From Microbacterium ginsengiterrae (GTDB lineage Bacteria; Actinomycetota; Actinomycetes; Actinomycetales; Microbacteriaceae), in assembly GCF_014205075.1 (NCBI RefSeq), contig NZ_JACHMU010000001.1, positions 2,046,001 through 2,110,000 of the forward strand: 64,000 nt of DNA. The letters are read 5' to 3'. Both the position numbers and the translations under genes were made by a program. Below are positions 1-9,661 of this stretch, in pieces. The notes under the pieces are model-generated. The model did not search any database, was not told the origin of the DNA, and saw nothing but the letters and a program-made list of their open reading frames with translations. Each line of letters begins with the position of its first letter. Within the stretch, counting starts at the first letter, position 1.

Positions 1-1
1 C

Positions 2-865
<864 letters not shown>

Positions 866-871
866 TCTGAG

Positions 872-1846
872 CTATGCTTGATCTGAAGGCCCCGGGCTCC
901 ACCCCGGGGCCTTCTCCTTTGTCCGCACCCATTCCCTGAGGGCATCGGGCCGGTTCGTTATGATGCCATCGACGCCCATGCGGGTGAGCATCTCCCAGTC
1001 GTCTTCCGTGTCAGGGGTCCACGCGAGCACGCCGAGGCCCGCGCGGTGCGCCAGCGCGACGCCCCGAGCCGTGACCCGGCGGGCGTTGACGGCATGCGCG
1101 CCGATCGAGACGGCCTCCGCGATCGTGGCCGGATCCATCACGTGAGTGAGCAGCCCCACCCTCAGGCCGGGGGCCGTTCGCACGATGTTCGCCGCGGTCT
1201 TCTCACTGAAGCTCTGGGCGATCACCGAGCGCCGAAGTCCGTAGGCGGTGAGCAGGTCGACCGTCGTCCGGACCTCCGCTCTGGTCCAGGTGCCCTTGTA
1301 CTCCACGATCAGGTCGATGTCGCTCCCGGCGACCACATCGAGCACCTCGCGAAGCGTCGGAATCCTCGCTCCGGCGAAATCGTCGGACCACCATGCACCG
1401 GCGTCCAGCCCGCGCAGCTGCGCCAGCGTCATCTCGGCCACGACGCCAGAGCCGTCCGTCGTACGATCGACGGTCTCATCATGGATGACGACCGGGACTC
1501 CGTCCGCAGACATCCGGATGTCGATCTCGACGTACTCCGCGCCGGAAGAGATCGATGACAGGACGGCGGGCATCGTGTTCTCGGGGGCGACGGAGGAGTG
1601 ACCGCGGTGTGCGACGACGGCACCGGTCTCGCCGGGGGTGCGGAGGACCGTCAAGGGCCGCAGGATCACGCCCTCCATGGCGGCCAGCGAGGAGACGGGG
1701 TGCGTGTCGGTGCGCGCGGGAACCGCGGTCACCGGAGGAACGGCGAGGATTGCGCCGGCCGCGCTCGGAGCGATCCCGAGCACGGCCAGCCATGCGGAGA
1801 CGACGAGCGAGCCTGCGCCCCACAGACGTCGTCGTCGACACCCCAT
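872..1846 (-). CDS. Secreted glycerophosphodiester phosphodiesterase
   Basis: GDPD-family enzyme that hydrolyses glycerophosphodiesters to glycerol 3-phosphate and an alcohol, possibly also acting on teichoic-acid-like polymers. 324 residues. An Arg-rich start and a hydrophobic run (about 10-33) ending in small residues suggest an exported or membrane-anchored protein. The catalytic signature is complete: H80-R81-G82 with PENT following, E107-x-D109, and H122 in VIHDETVDRTT. The ATG is preceded by CAAGAT exactly six bases upstream, which fits a leaderless start. It is a single gene convergent with sucD. Confidence 0.9.
   Translation of the reverse strand: MGCRRRRLWGAGSLVVSAWLAVLGIAPSAAGAILAVPPVTAVPARTDTHPVSSLAAMEGVILRPLTVLRTPGETGAVVAHRGHSSVAPENTMPAVLSSISSGAEYVEIDIRMSADGVPVVIHDETVDRTTDGSGVVAEMTLAQLRGLDAGAWWSDDFAGARIPTLREVLDVVAGSDIDLIVEYKGTWTRAEVRTTVDLLTAYGLRRSVIAQSFSEKTAANIVRTAPGLRVGLLTHVMDPATIAEAVSIGAHAVNARRVTARGVALAHRAGLGVLAWTPDTEDDWEMLTRMGVDGIITNRPDALREWVRTKEKAPGWSPGPSDQA
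886..913 (+). terminator. Rho-independent-type hairpin after sucD
   Basis: Perfect 11-bp stem (AAGGCCCCGGG with its complement) around a 6-base loop, followed by the T-rich TCTCCTTT. It lies 20 bases after the sucD stop and is placed inside the 3' coding end of the convergent phosphodiesterase gene, so its bases also encode the Gly-Trp-Ser-Pro-Gly-Pro tail of that protein. Confidence 0.85.
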
Positions 1847-1900
1847 GGACGCATCTTGGCAGACGATCGCGACGGCGTCGAGGGGCGGATGGCGATATAC

Positions 1901-1938
1901 GACGAGGGGGCGGATGCCGCAGCATCCGCCCCCTCGTC
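1901..1938 (-). terminator. Hairpin terminator of the NCS2 permease gene
   Basis: Perfect 17-bp stem (GACGAGGGGGCGGATGC with its complement) and a 4-base CGCA loop, starting 9 bases after the permease stop. There is no U-tract, as is common in high-GC actinobacteria. The stem contains the GGATGC/GCATCC pair that recurs through the window. Confidence 0.85.
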
Positions 1939-1947
1939 ACGACGGGA

Positions 1948-3435
1948 TCAGGCGACGCCGAAAGCCGCCTCGATCGGTCCACGTGCGAAGAAGAGCACGA
2001 AGCCGGCGCCGACGATCCACAGCAGCGGGTGGATCGTCTTCGCCTTGCCCGCCAGCGCCTGCACGAGCACCCAGCTGACGAATCCGGCCCCGATGCCGTT
2101 GGCGATCGAGTAGGTCAGCGGCATGACGGTGACCGTGAGGAACACGGGCAGGAGGACGCCGAAGTCGGCGAGGTCGATGTACTTGATCTGCGCCATCATC
2201 ATCGCGCCGACGATCACCAGCGCGGCGGCCGCGATCTCGGTGGGGACGATGGACGTCAGCGGCGTGAGGAACATCGCCAGGAGGAACATCACACCCGTGA
2301 CGACGTTGGCGAACCCGGTGCGCGCACCTTCTCCGATGCCGGCGCCGGACTCGATGAACACCGTGTTCGACGACGACGAGGTCGCACCACCGGCGATGGC
2401 ACCCACACCTTCGACGATCAGGGCGGACTTGATCCGGGGGAAGTCACCCTTCTCGTCCGAGAGGTTGGCCTCCTTCGCGAGGCCCGTCATGGTTCCCATG
2501 GCGTCGAAGAAGTTCGAGAAGACCAGGGTGAAGACGATCATCACCAGCGCGACGATGCTGACCTTGCTCGCGTCGAAGCCGAAGTCCACGGCGCCGACGA
2601 GGCTGAGATCGGGAAGGCTGACGGGCGTGCCGGTCAGGGCGGGGACCGTGAGGCTCCAGCCGCCGGGGTTGAACGACCCGTCGTCGGCGAACTGCGGACC
2701 GAGGTGCCAGATCGCCTCGACGATCACGGCGAGCACGGTGCCGGAGACGAGCCCGATCAGCAGGCCGCCCTTGACCTTCCGTGCCACGAGGATGCCCGTG
2801 ATGATCAGCGTGATGACGAACAGCAGCGACGGCACAGTGGCGACGGACCCGGCGACACCGAGTCCGACGGGCGGCGATGCGTCGCCGGTGGCGGTGACGA
2901 AGCCGGAGTTGACGAAGCCGATGAAGGCGATGAACAAGCCGATGCCGACGGTGATGGCGATCTTGAGCTGGAACGGGACGGCGTCGAAGATCATCTTCCG
3001 AAGGCCGGTGGCGGCCAGCAGGACGATGACCACACCGTTGATCATCACGAGGGCCATGGCCTCGGGCCAGGTGACCTGGCCGACCACCGAGAAGGCGAGG
3101 AACGCGTTGATGCCGAGACCGGCGGCGAACGCGAACGGCAGACGCGTCACGAGCCCGAACAGGATCGTCATCACGCCGGCGGTGAGCGCCGTCGAGGCGC
3201 CGACGGCGCTGAAGCTCAGCGTGTTGCCGTCGATGTCGGCGGCGCCCGTGAGGATGATCGGGTTGAGGATGACGATGTACGCCATCGTGACGAACGTGAC
3301 GATACCGCCACGTACCTCCGCGCCGACGGTCGAGCCGCGCTTGGTGATCTCGAAGAAGCGGTCCAGCGCGTTCTTCGGCGGGGCGGCCTGGTCGGGGGCA
3401 GGGGAGCCGGAAGCGGGTGAGGGGGCAGTAGTCAT
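1948..3435 (-). CDS. NCS2 family purine permease
   Basis: Polytopic membrane permease of the NCS2 family, AzgA-like branch, taking up adenine, guanine or hypoxanthine with protons. 495 residues from the ATG at 3435, preceded by a strong GAGGAGG ribosome binding site; in-frame sequence further upstream is Arg/Asp-rich, lacks membrane character and is not part of the gene. An N-terminal LDRFFEITKRGSTVGAEVRGG stretch is followed by TFVTMAYIVILNP, a hallmark of this branch, and about a dozen hydrophobic segments. A TATCGT -10 candidate lies at 3454-3459. Its position beside purN-purH suits a role in purine supply. Confidence 0.93.
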   Translation of the reverse strand: MTTAPSPASGSPAPDQAAPPKNALDRFFEITKRGSTVGAEVRGGIVTFVTMAYIVILNPIILTGAADIDGNTLSFSAVGASTALTAGVMTILFGLVTRLPFAFAAGLGINAFLAFSVVGQVTWPEAMALVMINGVVIVLLAATGLRKMIFDAVPFQLKIAITVGIGLFIAFIGFVNSGFVTATGDASPPVGLGVAGSVATVPSLLFVITLIITGILVARKVKGGLLIGLVSGTVLAVIVEAIWHLGPQFADDGSFNPGGWSLTVPALTGTPVSLPDLSLVGAVDFGFDASKVSIVALVMIVFTLVFSNFFDAMGTMTGLAKEANLSDEKGDFPRIKSALIVEGVGAIAGGATSSSSNTVFIESGAGIGEGARTGFANVVTGVMFLLAMFLTPLTSIVPTEIAAAALVIVGAMMMAQIKYIDLADFGVLLPVFLTVTVMPLTYSIANGIGAGFVSWVLVQALAGKAKTIHPLLWIVGAGFVLFFARGPIEAAFGVA

Positions 3436-3525
3436 CGGGAAACCTCCTCGGGAACGATACCGTGTCCGCGCCCTCGCGCGCGCCCGCGCGGGCCCGACAG
3501 GTTCTCGTCGTAGTCTCGTTGAGAC

Positions 3526-4923
3526 ATGCAACGCCTCCTCGTCGCGATCCTCGCCGCGGTCGACGCCGCCATCGCGGCCGCCGTCGGCCTCGCCGTGCTG
3601 CTCGCGCCGCTGACCCTGCTGTGGACGCTCGCCTTCGGCGTCTCCGCGGACTGGGGCGGACTGTGGCCGGCCGCGGGGACGCTGTGGCAGTTCGGGCACG
3701 GAGTGCCGATCGCCATCGACCTGCCGGATGCCGTCGTCTCGGCCGTCGGGATCGCTCCTGAAGCGGCGTCGTTCACCCTGTCGCTCACGCCGCTGGCGTT
3801 CCTCGTCTTCACCCTCCTGTTCGCTGGACGCTCGGGCGCCCGTGCGGCGCGATCCGGGGCATGGCTGCTCGGCGCGGTCGCGGGCATCGCCGCGTTCGCG
3901 CTCATCGCCGCGGGCGTCGCGCTGACGGCGCGAGTCGACATCGCGGCCGTGCCACTGTCGACCGCGATCGTGTACCCGGCGCTCGTGTACCTGCTCGGAG
4001 TGTTCTCCGGCGCGATCAGCACGGCCTGGCGCCACGGGGACGGCGGGCTCGTCGACCGCCTGCACGATCGCGTCGACACCTGGGGGCGCTGGAGCGCCGT
4101 ACCCGGCGAGGTCGTCCGCGGCACCGTGGTCGTGGCCGTCGCGCTGACGGGGGTCGCCGGGCTCGCGGTGGCGATCATGGTGCTCGCCCGAGGCGGAGAG
4201 GTCGTCGCCCTGTTCGAGACGGCGCGCGTCGATGCGACCGGCGCGGCGGTGATCACCCTCGGGCAACTCGCCTACCTCCCCACCCTGCTGGTCTGGGCGA
4301 TCGCGTGGATCGCCGGTCCCGGCTTCTCCGTCGGCGCGGGGACGAGCGTCTCGCCCGCCGGAACGCAGCTGGGCGTGGTGCCCGGCGTCCCGATGCTCGG
4401 TCTGCTCCCGGAGAACAGCTCCATGTGGATGCTGATCGTCGTCCTCCTCCCCGTCGGGGCGGGTGCGCTCGCCGGATGGATGGTGCATTCGCGTCTGGCC
4501 TGGCAGGACGCCGCCGGGCCGGTGGCCCCGCGCGCGGTCATCGCAGGAGCGATCGCCCTGTGCAGCGCGGGCGTCGCCGCCGTCGCATCCGCTCTGGCCT
4601 CAGGATCAATCGGGCCGGGGCGCATGTCCGACACGGGGCCGCATGCCGGGTGGGCCGCTCTCGCGGTCGGGATCGAAGTGCTCGTCGGGACGGCGATCAT
4701 GCTCATCGCCCCACGGCATCGCGACGAACTCGCGGAGGAGCGCACGGACCGCTGGGTCGCTGAGATGGGCGCGTCCCCGACGCTGGACCCCGCCCCGCAC
4801 CGGCAGGACGCCGCCGCCGACCAGTACGACACCGAGCCCATCGACGACCACGGCCTGTTCGCCACGCAGCCGCTCGAGGAGCCCCGTCCATCCGGGGACG
4901 GGAGCACGCCGACGCCCCGCTAG
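3526..4923 (+). CDS. DUF6350 family multi-pass membrane protein
   Basis: 465-residue membrane protein of the DUF6350 family, commonly found just upstream of purN in actinobacteria; its function is not established. Hydrophobic segments fill residues 1-400, and the last 65 residues form an acidic, proline-rich cytoplasmic tail. A TAGTCT -10 candidate at 3511-3516 would leave a leader of only about 3 bases. Its TAG stop codon forms the first half of the -10 hexamer of purN. Confidence 0.85.
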   Translation: MQRLLVAILAAVDAAIAAAVGLAVLLAPLTLLWTLAFGVSADWGGLWPAAGTLWQFGHGVPIAIDLPDAVVSAVGIAPEAASFTLSLTPLAFLVFTLLFAGRSGARAARSGAWLLGAVAGIAAFALIAAGVALTARVDIAAVPLSTAIVYPALVYLLGVFSGAISTAWRHGDGGLVDRLHDRVDTWGRWSAVPGEVVRGTVVVAVALTGVAGLAVAIMVLARGGEVVALFETARVDATGAAVITLGQLAYLPTLLVWAIAWIAGPGFSVGAGTSVSPAGTQLGVVPGVPMLGLLPENSSMWMLIVVLLPVGAGALAGWMVHSRLAWQDAAGPVAPRAVIAGAIALCSAGVAAVASALASGSIGPGRMSDTGPHAGWAALAVGIEVLVGTAIMLIAPRHRDELAEERTDRWVAEMGASPTLDPAPHRQDAAADQYDTEPIDDHGLFATQPLEEPRPSGDGSTPTPR

Positions 4924-4932
4924 ACTGGCCGG
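4921..4932 (+). promoter_or_regulatory. Leaderless promoter of purN overlapping a stop codon
   Basis: TAGACT at 4921-4926 followed by exactly six bases and then the GTG start of purN. The first three bases are also the TAG stop codon of the DUF6350 gene. The hexamer and spacing match the leaderless arrangement common in actinobacteria; transcription would start at the GTG itself. Confidence 0.6.
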
Positions 4933-5514
4933 GTGCTCACGGTCGCCGTTCTCATCTCTGGCACCGGCTCGAACCTCCGCGCCCTTCTCGAAGCCGCACG
5001 CCGCCCTGACTTCCCCGCGCGGATCGTCGTCGTCGGTGCGGACCGTGACGCCGAAGGGCTCGCGCATGCCGCCGAACTCGGCATCCCGAGCTTCACGGTG
5101 CCGTTCCGGTCGTTCGCGGATCGCGACGCGTGGGGCGCCGAACTCGGCCGTCGACTCGACGAGTGGGAGCCCGACCTCGTCGTCCTGAGCGGCCTCATGC
5201 GTCTGCTGCCCTCGTCTCTGGTCGCCCGGTATGCGCCGAGGATCATCAACACCCACCCCGCCTACCTTCCGGAGTTCCCTGGGGCCCACGGGGTGCGCGA
5301 CGCGCTGGCCGCCGGCGTCTCGCAGACCGGTGCGAGCGTCATCGTCGTCGACGACGGCGTCGACACCGGCCCGATCCTCGCCCAGGAGCGCATCCCCGTC
5401 GAGCCGGGAGACACCGAGGAGACGCTCCACGAGCGCATCAAACCCGTGGAACGGCGCCTGCTCATCGATGTCGTGCGCCGCATCGCCACCGGCGATCTCG
5501 CCCTCACCCCCTGA
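4933..5514 (+). CDS. purN: Phosphoribosylglycinamide formyltransferase
   Basis: Transfers a formyl group from 10-formyl-tetrahydrofolate to GAR in purine synthesis. 193 residues, normal for the family. The N-terminal [13 protein letters not shown] loop binds the ribose phosphate; [16 protein letters not shown] carries the catalytic Asn and His, and [12 protein letters not shown] the catalytic Asp. The GTG start is chosen because the protein begins exactly at the conserved first strand and because of the leaderless -10 six bases upstream. purH follows after 45 bases, so the two are probably cotranscribed. Confidence 0.96.
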   Translation: MLTVAVLISGTGSNLRALLEAARRPDFPARIVVVGADRDAEGLAHAAELGIPSFTVPFRSFADRDAWGAELGRRLDEWEPDLVVLSGLMRLLPSSLVARYAPRIINTHPAYLPEFPGAHGVRDALAAGVSQTGASVIVVDDGVDTGPILAQERIPVEPGDTEETLHERIKPVERRLLIDVVRRIATGDLALTP

Positions 5515-5559
5515 CCCGCATCCGTACACCCGCACGCCCACGCAAGAAGGAGCCACTCC

Positions 5560-7167
5560 ATGGCCGGTCCGAGCCACGATTCGTCCCTGTACCGTGATCG
5601 CGATGTGGTGCCGATCCGGCGAGCACTCGTCTCGGTGAGCGACAAGACCGATCTGCTGGTGCTCGCGCAGGCGCTCGCCGATGCAGGCGTCGAGATCGTC
5701 TCGACCGGGTCGACCGCCGCGACCATCCGCGAGGCCGGCTACGAGGTCACCGACGTCGCCTCCGTCACCGGGGTGGCCGAGATGCTCGATGGCCGCGTGA
5801 AGACGCTGCACCCAAGCATCCATGGCGGACTGCTCGCCGACCTGCGCCTCGAGGACCATGAGCGTCAGCTCGCGGAGCTCGGCATCTCGCCCTTCGAGCT
5901 CGTGGTCGTCAACCTCTACCCGTTCGTCGAGACCGTCGCCTCCGGCGCGACCGGTGACGACGTCGTCGAGCAGATCGACATCGGCGGCCCCGCCATGGTC
6001 CGCGCATCCGCCAAGAACCATGCCAACGTCGCGATCGTCGTCTCGCCCGAGTCGTACCCCGCGATCATCGAGTCCATCCAGGCCGGTGGCACCACGCTCA
6101 CTCAGCGTCGGGAGCTGGCCGCGCGCGCGTTCGCACACACCTCCGCCTACGACACGGCCGTCGCCGCGTGGTTCGCCGAGGGCACCCTCAGCGACGGGGG
6201 CGAGCTGCCGGAGCACCTCACCATCAAGGCCGAGCGGCTCTCGACGCTCCGCTACGGCGAGAACGCCCACCAGCGCGGGGCGATCTACACCCGCGTCGGC
6301 GGTCACGGCATCGCCCAGGCCGTGCAGCTGCAGGGCAAGGAGATGTCCTACAACAACTACGTGGATGCGGATGCCGCTCTGCGGGCCGCGTTCGACATGA
6401 TCCTCCCCGCCGTGGCGATCGTGAAGCACGCGAACCCCTGCGGCATCGCGACCACCGCCCCCAACGCCCTCGACCCCATCGCCAGCGCACACCTGCGCGC
6501 CCACGAGTGCGACCCGGTCTCGGCATACGGCGGCGTGATCGCCACCAACGGCACCGTCACGCTGAAGATGGCCGAGAACCTCAAGGACATCTTCACCGAG
6601 GTGATCGTCGCTCCGTCGTTCGAGCCGGAGGCGCTGCAGGTGTTCAAGGCGAAGAAGAACCTGCGCGTCCTCCAGCTGCCGGACGACTGGCGTCAGGAGC
6701 GGATGGACGTGCGCCTCGTCTCCGGTGGACTGCTGCTGCAGGACGCCGACCGCTTCCCGGATGAGATCGGCACCGTCGCGGAGAACTGGCAGCTCGTCAC
6801 GGGCGAGCGTCCGGCGGAGGAGGAGATGTCGGACCTCATCTTCGCCTGGAAGGCCTGCCGTGCGGTGAAGTCGAACGCGATCGTGCTCGCCCAGGGCAAG
6901 GCCACGGTCGGCATCGGCATGGGCCAGGTCAACCGGGTCGACTCCTGCCGCCTCGCCGTCGAGCGCGCCGGCGATCGCGCCGCAGGATCGATCGCGGCAT
7001 CCGATGCGTTCTTCCCCTTCGCGGACGGCCCGCAGGTGCTCATCGACGCCGGGATCTCCACGATCATCCAGCCCGGTGGGTCCGTCAGAGACGAGGAGGT
7101 CATCGCCGCGGCGAAGGCCGCCGGCGTGACGATGTTCTTCACGGGAGAGCGCCACTTCTTCCACTGA
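5560..7167 (+). CDS. purH: Bifunctional AICAR transformylase / IMP cyclohydrolase
   Basis: Catalyses the last two steps of IMP synthesis. 535 residues. The N-terminal MGS-like IMP cyclohydrolase domain (about 20-165) has [13 protein letters not shown]. The AICAR transformylase part follows, with LRYGENAHQ and KHANPCGIA, and the C-terminus ends in FFTGERHF, as usual for PurH. The ATG has a clear AAGAAGGAG ribosome binding site 8 bases upstream. It uses the same formyl-folate pool as PurN; folD and glyA are in the same window. Confidence 0.97.
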   Translation: MAGPSHDSSLYRDRDVVPIRRALVSVSDKTDLLVLAQALADAGVEIVSTGSTAATIREAGYEVTDVASVTGVAEMLDGRVKTLHPSIHGGLLADLRLEDHERQLAELGISPFELVVVNLYPFVETVASGATGDDVVEQIDIGGPAMVRASAKNHANVAIVVSPESYPAIIESIQAGGTTLTQRRELAARAFAHTSAYDTAVAAWFAEGTLSDGGELPEHLTIKAERLSTLRYGENAHQRGAIYTRVGGHGIAQAVQLQGKEMSYNNYVDADAALRAAFDMILPAVAIVKHANPCGIATTAPNALDPIASAHLRAHECDPVSAYGGVIATNGTVTLKMAENLKDIFTEVIVAPSFEPEALQVFKAKKNLRVLQLPDDWRQERMDVRLVSGGLLLQDADRFPDEIGTVAENWQLVTGERPAEEEMSDLIFAWKACRAVKSNAIVLAQGKATVGIGMGQVNRVDSCRLAVERAGDRAAGSIAASDAFFPFADGPQVLIDAGISTIIQPGGSVRDEEVIAAAKAAGVTMFFTGERHFFH

Positions 7168-7200
7168 GCGGTCACCGATCGCACGGAGTTCACGCACGAG

Positions 7201-7240
7201 CGGCCGGGCCCACGTCACACGAGTGGCGGGTGCCCGGCCG
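7201..7240 (+). terminator. Hairpin after purH
   Basis: Stem CGGCCGGGC pairing with GCCCGGCCG, extended inward by CCAC/GTGG, 33 bases after the purH stop. No T-tract follows, so this is a likely but unproven terminator. Confidence 0.55.
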
Positions 7241-7337
7241 TTGCCGTCGCCGCACGCGTGACACCGGGTGCGGCGCGACCCACCGTGATGTCCGATTTCC
7301 GCGAGCCTGCGGCATGTGGACGTGTCAGAGTGGAGGC

Positions 7338-8867
7338 ATGGGCTACCAGGGCATGACCTTCGACGAGCGGTACCGCGCGATCGACGCGCGCGACACCCGC
7401 TTCGACGGGCAGTTCGTGACCGCTGTGCGCTCCACCGGCATCTACTGCCGGCCGAGCTGCCCCGCTCGCACCCCCAGACCCCAGAACGTCACGTTCTACC
7501 CGACGAGCGCCGCGGCCCACGAGGCCGGATATCGGGCCTGCAAGCGCTGTCTGCCCGAGGCCGCACCGGGGTCGCCGGAGTGGAACCTGCGCGGCGATGT
7601 CGCCGCGAGAGCGATGCGCCTCATCGCCGCGGGGGTCGTCGAGCGCGAGGGGGTGCCTGGCCTCTCCGCGCGCCTCGGATACTCCACCCGTCATCTGACC
7701 CGGCTGCTCACGGCCGAACTGGGTGCAGGGCCGCTCGCGCTGGCCCGTGCCCACCGCGCGCACAACGCGAGGATGCTCCTGGTCGGCACCGATCTGCCCG
7801 TGGCGGAGATCGCGTTCTCCGCCGGGTTCGCCAGCATCCGGCAGTGCAACGACACGATCCGTGAGGTGTTCGGCCTTTCGCCCAGCGAACTGCGCTCCCG
7901 CCGCCGGACCGGCGCCGCCTCCACCGGCGGGGCGATCGATCTGCTCCTCCCGCACCGCGGGCCGATCGACACGACGGGGATCTTCGACTGGATGGCGGCG
8001 CGCGCGCTGCCGGGGGTCGAGGAATCGTCCCCCAGCGCCTTCGCGCGTCACCTGCGCATGGCGGGTGGGCCCGCGTGGTTCCAGGTCCGACAGGATGAGG
8101 CCGGAGCGCTCCGACTCCGCGCACGGGTGACGCATCTCGGCGATCTCGCACCACTGATCGCCACGGCCAGGCGGCTGTTCGACCTGGATGCCGACCCCGC
8201 CGCGATCGATGCCGCGCTCTCCGCGCAGCCGGCTCTCGCCCCCCTCGTCGCGAGGACGCCTGGTATCCGCGTCCCGGGCACCGCGGATCCGCACGAGATG
8301 CTGATCCGCGCGATGGTGGGTCAGCAGATCACGGTCGTCGCCGCTCGCACCGCGCTCACCGCGCTCGCGCACCACCTGGGGGAACCGGTCGAGGACGCCG
8401 CCCAGACCGACGATCCGGATGCCCCGTTGCCGCGCCTGTTCCCGACGATGGCGGCGATCGCCGACCGCGGTGCAGAAGTGCTCCGCGGCCCAGCGGCGCG
8501 CATCCGCGCCGTCACCGGCGCCGCCGCGGCCCTCGCGGACGGTTCGCTTCCGCTCACGGTGGGAGACGACGGGGAGCAGCAGCGCGCCGCACTGCTCGCG
8601 ATGCCGGGAATCGGTCCGTGGACGGCCGATTACGTCCGCATGCGGGTGCTCGGGGACCCCGATGTCTTCCTGCCCGGCGACGTGGCGGTGCGAACAGGGG
8701 CGGCGGCGTCCGGACTCCCAGCCGAACCGCGCACGCTGACCGAATGGTCGACGCGCACCGCGCCGTGGCGCAGCTACCTGACCGCCCATCTCTGGCGCGC
8801 CGTGCCACCGCGCGTCCCACGAACACCTGCGCGGCGTGCCGCGCGACGACCCGAGGAGGCCTCATGA
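7338..8867 (+). CDS. alkA: Ada-AlkA fusion: methyl-accepting regulator and 3-methyladenine glycosylase
   Basis: Bifunctional alkylation-damage protein of 509 residues. The Ada N-domain has Cys37, Cys41, Cys68 and Cys71 in IYCRPSC and ACKRC, matching the zinc site of E. coli Ada where the first Cys accepts methyl from phosphotriesters. An AraC-type helix-turn-helix spans about 90-185 ([21 protein letters not shown]). Residues 195-490 form AlkA with a helix-hairpin-helix [15 protein letters not shown] and the catalytic-position Asp in FLPGDVAV. The start at 7338 follows CAGAGT by six bases (leaderless); an in-frame ATG at 7353 is an alternative. ogt overlaps its stop, so damage sensing and repair would be coupled. 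Confidence 0.93.
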   Translation: MGYQGMTFDERYRAIDARDTRFDGQFVTAVRSTGIYCRPSCPARTPRPQNVTFYPTSAAAHEAGYRACKRCLPEAAPGSPEWNLRGDVAARAMRLIAAGVVEREGVPGLSARLGYSTRHLTRLLTAELGAGPLALARAHRAHNARMLLVGTDLPVAEIAFSAGFASIRQCNDTIREVFGLSPSELRSRRRTGAASTGGAIDLLLPHRGPIDTTGIFDWMAARALPGVEESSPSAFARHLRMAGGPAWFQVRQDEAGALRLRARVTHLGDLAPLIATARRLFDLDADPAAIDAALSAQPALAPLVARTPGIRVPGTADPHEMLIRAMVGQQITVVAARTALTALAHHLGEPVEDAAQTDDPDAPLPRLFPTMAAIADRGAEVLRGPAARIRAVTGAAAALADGSLPLTVGDDGEQQRAALLAMPGIGPWTADYVRMRVLGDPDVFLPGDVAVRTGAAASGLPAEPRTLTEWSTRTAPWRSYLTAHLWRAVPPRVPRTPARRAARRPEEAS

Positions 8868-9370
8868 CCGCGCTCATCCAGACCGTCGACACTCCGGACG
8901 GCCCCTTCACCCTGCTCGTGGACGACGAACAGCGCGTGCTGTCATCCGGGTGGACATCCGATCGTGACGAGATCCTCGGTCGGCTTCCCGCCGCCGCTCG
9001 CCCCGCCGGGATCCGTGAGGGACGCGCGGATGCCGCATCCGCCGTCCGCGACTACTACGCAGGAGACGTCGCCGCGATCGACACCGTGCGGGTCCGGCAG
9101 ATCGGCACACCGCTGCAGCGGACCGGCTGGGCCGCCCTGCGTCGCATCGTGCCGGGGCAGCCTCTCACCTACACCTCGTTCGCCGCGGAGCTCGGCAGCC
9201 CCCGTGCGGTCCGCGCTGCGGCATCCATCTGCGCCCGCAACGCACCGGCACTCTTCGTCCCCTGTCACCGGGTGCTGCGCAGCGACGGCACGCTGGGCGG
9301 CTTCGCCTGGGGACTCGACGTCAAGGCGAGTCTGCTCGCTCGCGAGCGGGCCACAGGCGTCCTCCGATGA
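8864..9370 (+). CDS. ogt: Methylated-DNA--protein-cysteine methyltransferase
   Basis: Suicide repair protein that moves methyl from O6-methylguanine to its own cysteine. 168 residues. The active site is the canonical PCHR with Cys134; the preceding helix-turn-helix with R117-type arginine finger lies in [17 protein letters not shown]. The ATG overlaps the alkA stop as ATGA, indicating translational coupling, with GAGGAGG upstream. Confidence 0.96.
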   Translation: MTALIQTVDTPDGPFTLLVDDEQRVLSSGWTSDRDEILGRLPAAARPAGIREGRADAASAVRDYYAGDVAAIDTVRVRQIGTPLQRTGWAALRRIVPGQPLTYTSFAAELGSPRAVRAAASICARNAPALFVPCHRVLRSDGTLGGFAWGLDVKASLLARERATGVLR

Positions 9371-9413
9371 GTCGTCGTCGATCCCCGGGCGACCCGGAGA
9401 CGGACATCTGGGA

Positions 9414-9450
9414 ATTCCTGTTGCACCCAGCGGGTTCACAGGAATAGTCT
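9414..9450 (+). promoter_or_regulatory. Promoter with inverted repeat for the ABC exporter operon
   Basis: TTGCAC (9421-9426) and TAGTCT (9445-9450) at 18-bp spacing form a good sigma-A-type promoter. An inverted repeat, ATTCCTGT at 9414-9421 and ACAGGAAT at 9438-9445, with an inner ACCC/GGGT pair, covers the -35 and the spacer and touches the -10. That is the expected position for a repressor operator. The regulator is not encoded next to it. Confidence 0.6.
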
Positions 9451-9501
9451 GGAGGGCTGTCGCGCCGACCGGTGTGACGCTTCGGGCCTGAGGAGGACAC
9501 C

Positions 9502-9567
9502 ATGATTTCGATCACTGTCACGCAGATCACCGCTCCCGGCCAGGCCCCGGAGTACCTGCGCGGCTGA
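9502..9567 (+). CDS. Putative 21-residue leader peptide upstream of the ABC exporter
   Basis: Small ORF with a strong GAGGAGG ribosome binding site eight bases upstream of its ATG, beginning [13 protein letters not shown] and ending QAPEYLRG. It lies in a roughly 205-base leader RNA, 94 bases ahead of the first transporter gene. Its last codons and stop fall in a potential hairpin (9559-9563 with 9598-9602, and 9573-9577 with 9591-9595). Heterodimeric exporters such as Bacillus BmrCD are controlled by ribosome-mediated attenuation at a short leader ORF (BmrB), so a similar role is inferred here. The peptide is too short to judge by composition alone. Confidence 0.6.
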   Translation: MISITVTQITAPGQAPEYLRG

Positions 9568-9661
9568 CACCGCCCGGCACCACCATCACACCGGGTTCCG
9601 CGTCGCACCGCCGAGCCCGCCGCACATCTTCCGCGTCCGCATCGCAACTCGTCTGAGAGTC

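Noticed and set aside
3436..4488. N-terminal extension of the NCS2 permease reading frame
   Set aside because: The upstream part is Arg/Asp/Gly low complexity without membrane character; the GAGGAGG site and family alignment place the start at 3435.
9568..9655. Open -1 frame running from the leader peptide stop to just before the ABC exporter start
   Set aside because: About 30 codons open by chance is common at this GC content, and no slippery heptamer is visible at the end of the leader ORF.
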